A stretch of DNA of 64,000 bases from Streptomyces sp. NBC_00690 (GTDB taxonomy: Bacteria > Actinomycetota > Actinomycetes > Streptomycetales > Streptomycetaceae): positions 5,483,501 through 5,547,500 of the forward strand of contig NZ_CP109009.1 in assembly GCF_036226685.1 (NCBI RefSeq), read 5' to 3'. A program made the position numbers and the translations under genes. Every line of letters begins with the position of its first letter. The stretch's first letter is position 1. Under the pieces are notes generated by a model. The model ran no database searches and was not told the DNA's origin. It was given only the letters and a program-made list of their open reading frames with translations. Shown in pieces: positions 63,152-64,000 of this stretch.

Positions 63152-64000
63152 AGGATCGGGACGCACAGGCCGAAGGGGCACCGCAGGCCCCGGCACGCCC
63201 CGCGGAGGACCCGCAGCAGGCCGACGGACCCACCGAATGGCAGGCCCCGCCACCGAAGGCGACCGTGCCGGTCGGCGAGGCCACCGCGGACACCACCCCC
63301 CGGCTGGGAAACTTCCTCGCCCGCGCCGCCGCAGTCACCGCGTCCCTCACCGTCGCCGGCGCCCTCCTCGGGCTCGTCCGGGACCAGGCCATCGCCCAGT
63401 TCTACGGCGCCAGCACCGACAGCGACGCCTTCCTCATCGCCTGGACCGTCCCCGAGATGGCCGCCACCCTCCTCATCGAGGACGCGATGGCCCTCCTCCT
63501 CGTCCCCGCCTTCAGCCACGCCATCGCCCGCCGAGCCGCCGACCGTTCGCGCGACGCAGCGCCCGGGGCCGACCCCACCCGGGACGCGGTGCGGGACCTC
63601 GTCGCCGCCACCTTGCCGCGGTTGTTCACCGGGCTCGCCCTCGCCACCGTGCTGCTCATCGCACTCGCCCCGCAGTTCGTCCGCGTCCTCGCCCCCGGTT
63701 TCGCCGATCCGGACCTCGCCGTCGACTGCACCCGGCTCACCGCCCTGACCGTCCTGACCTTCGGCATCACCGGGTACTTCAGCGCCGTGCTGCGCGCCCA
63801 CGGCCGCTTCCTGCCCCCCGCCGGGGTGTACGTCGCCTACAACACCGGCATCATCGCCACCATCCTCGCCCTCCACACCGTGTGGGGTGTGCGGGCCGCC
63901 GCGGCGGGGGTCGCCGTCGGCGGGCTGCTGATGGTCCTTGCCCAACTACCCGCCTTCCTGCGCCAGGTGAACCACCCGGCCCCGGCCCCCCGCCGTCGGC
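63148..64000 (+). CDS. MurJ/MviN-type lipid-linked oligosaccharide flippase (partial)
   Basis: About 284 codons are visible before the right edge. A Pro/Ala-rich cytoplasmic extension (about 50 residues) precedes the first spans. The family motif LVRDQAIAQFYGASTDSDAF matches the MurJ start, followed by membrane helices. It likely flips the lipid-linked repeat made by this cluster, or lipid II. The GTG start overlaps the ligase gene. Truncated by the window, not by mutation. Confidence 0.88.
   Translation, partial: MKDRDAQAEGAPQAPARPAEDPQQADGPTEWQAPPPKATVPVGEATADTTPRLGNFLARAAAVTASLTVAGALLGLVRDQAIAQFYGASTDSDAFLIAWTVPEMAATLLIEDAMALLLVPAFSHAIARRAADRSRDAAPGADPTRDAVRDLVAATLPRLFTGLALATVLLIALAPQFVRVLAPGFADPDLAVDCTRLTALTVLTFGITGYFSAVLRAHGRFLPPAGVYVAYNTGIIATILALHTVWGVRAAAAGVAVGGLLMVLAQLPAFLRQVNHPAPAPRRR

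Overview
The window is chromosomal DNA from a Streptomyces-type actinomycete. It is very GC-rich, and almost every real gene sits opposite a long open antisense frame, as expected from strong third-position GC. Lineage markers include mycothiol S-conjugate amidase (mca), the popR/clpP3/clpP4 locus, DUF397 and DUF5753 regulators, GTP-dependent PEP carboxykinase, and two rodlins plus two short chaplins (aerial-hypha surface proteins). I see no rRNA, tRNA, CRISPR array, insertion sequence or prophage.

0-20 kb is mostly housekeeping and stress genes: a truncated membrane protein; an ABC-F ribosome-protection ATPase behind a 10-residue leader peptide and hairpin; popR facing clpP3-clpP4, with a TCTGCC-N3-GGCAGA operator upstream; msrA; metB; a small sigma factor coupled to a one-TM protein; a MarR regulator divergent from ilvA; a DUF5753/DUF397 pair whose start looks frameshifted; a 49-residue Cys-rich peptide coupled to an APH-fold kinase; a two-gene drug-efflux ABC system behind a large inverted-repeat operator; greA; and mca.

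20-35 kb holds a 12-kb minus-strand catabolic operon: amidohydrolase, VanB-type ferredoxin reductase, PPOX/FMN protein, CocE-type hydrolase, oligopeptide-type ABC importer (SBP, two permeases, two ATPases) and acyl-CoA synthetase. A divergent TetR gene lies across a 21-bp palindrome. A saccharopine-dehydrogenase-like gene divergent from a second, paralogous TetR follows.

35-45 kb holds the most unusual cassette. In transcription order it encodes a small membrane protein, a membrane-anchored NB-ARC/TPR protein, a second NTPase/TPR protein, a CHAT (caspase-like) protease and an alpha/beta hydrolase. Both NTPases have lost the Walker A lysine. The set resembles STAND-NTPase-centred conflict or cell-death systems.

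45-53 kb returns to conserved chromosomal genes: thioredoxin-domain protein, TetR, TrhA, pckG, a small conserved protein and an aminotransferase. 53-59 kb is a developmental surface island: DUF4360 secreted protein, Cys-containing chaplin, two rodlins, Cys-less chaplin, a small secreted protein and a DUF3344 secreted protein, with shared promoter motifs and very strong terminators. 59-64 kb is a surface-polysaccharide operon: GT4 glycosyltransferase, polyprenyl-phosphate sugar transferase, O-antigen-ligase-like protein and a MurJ/Wzx-type flippase cut by the right edge.
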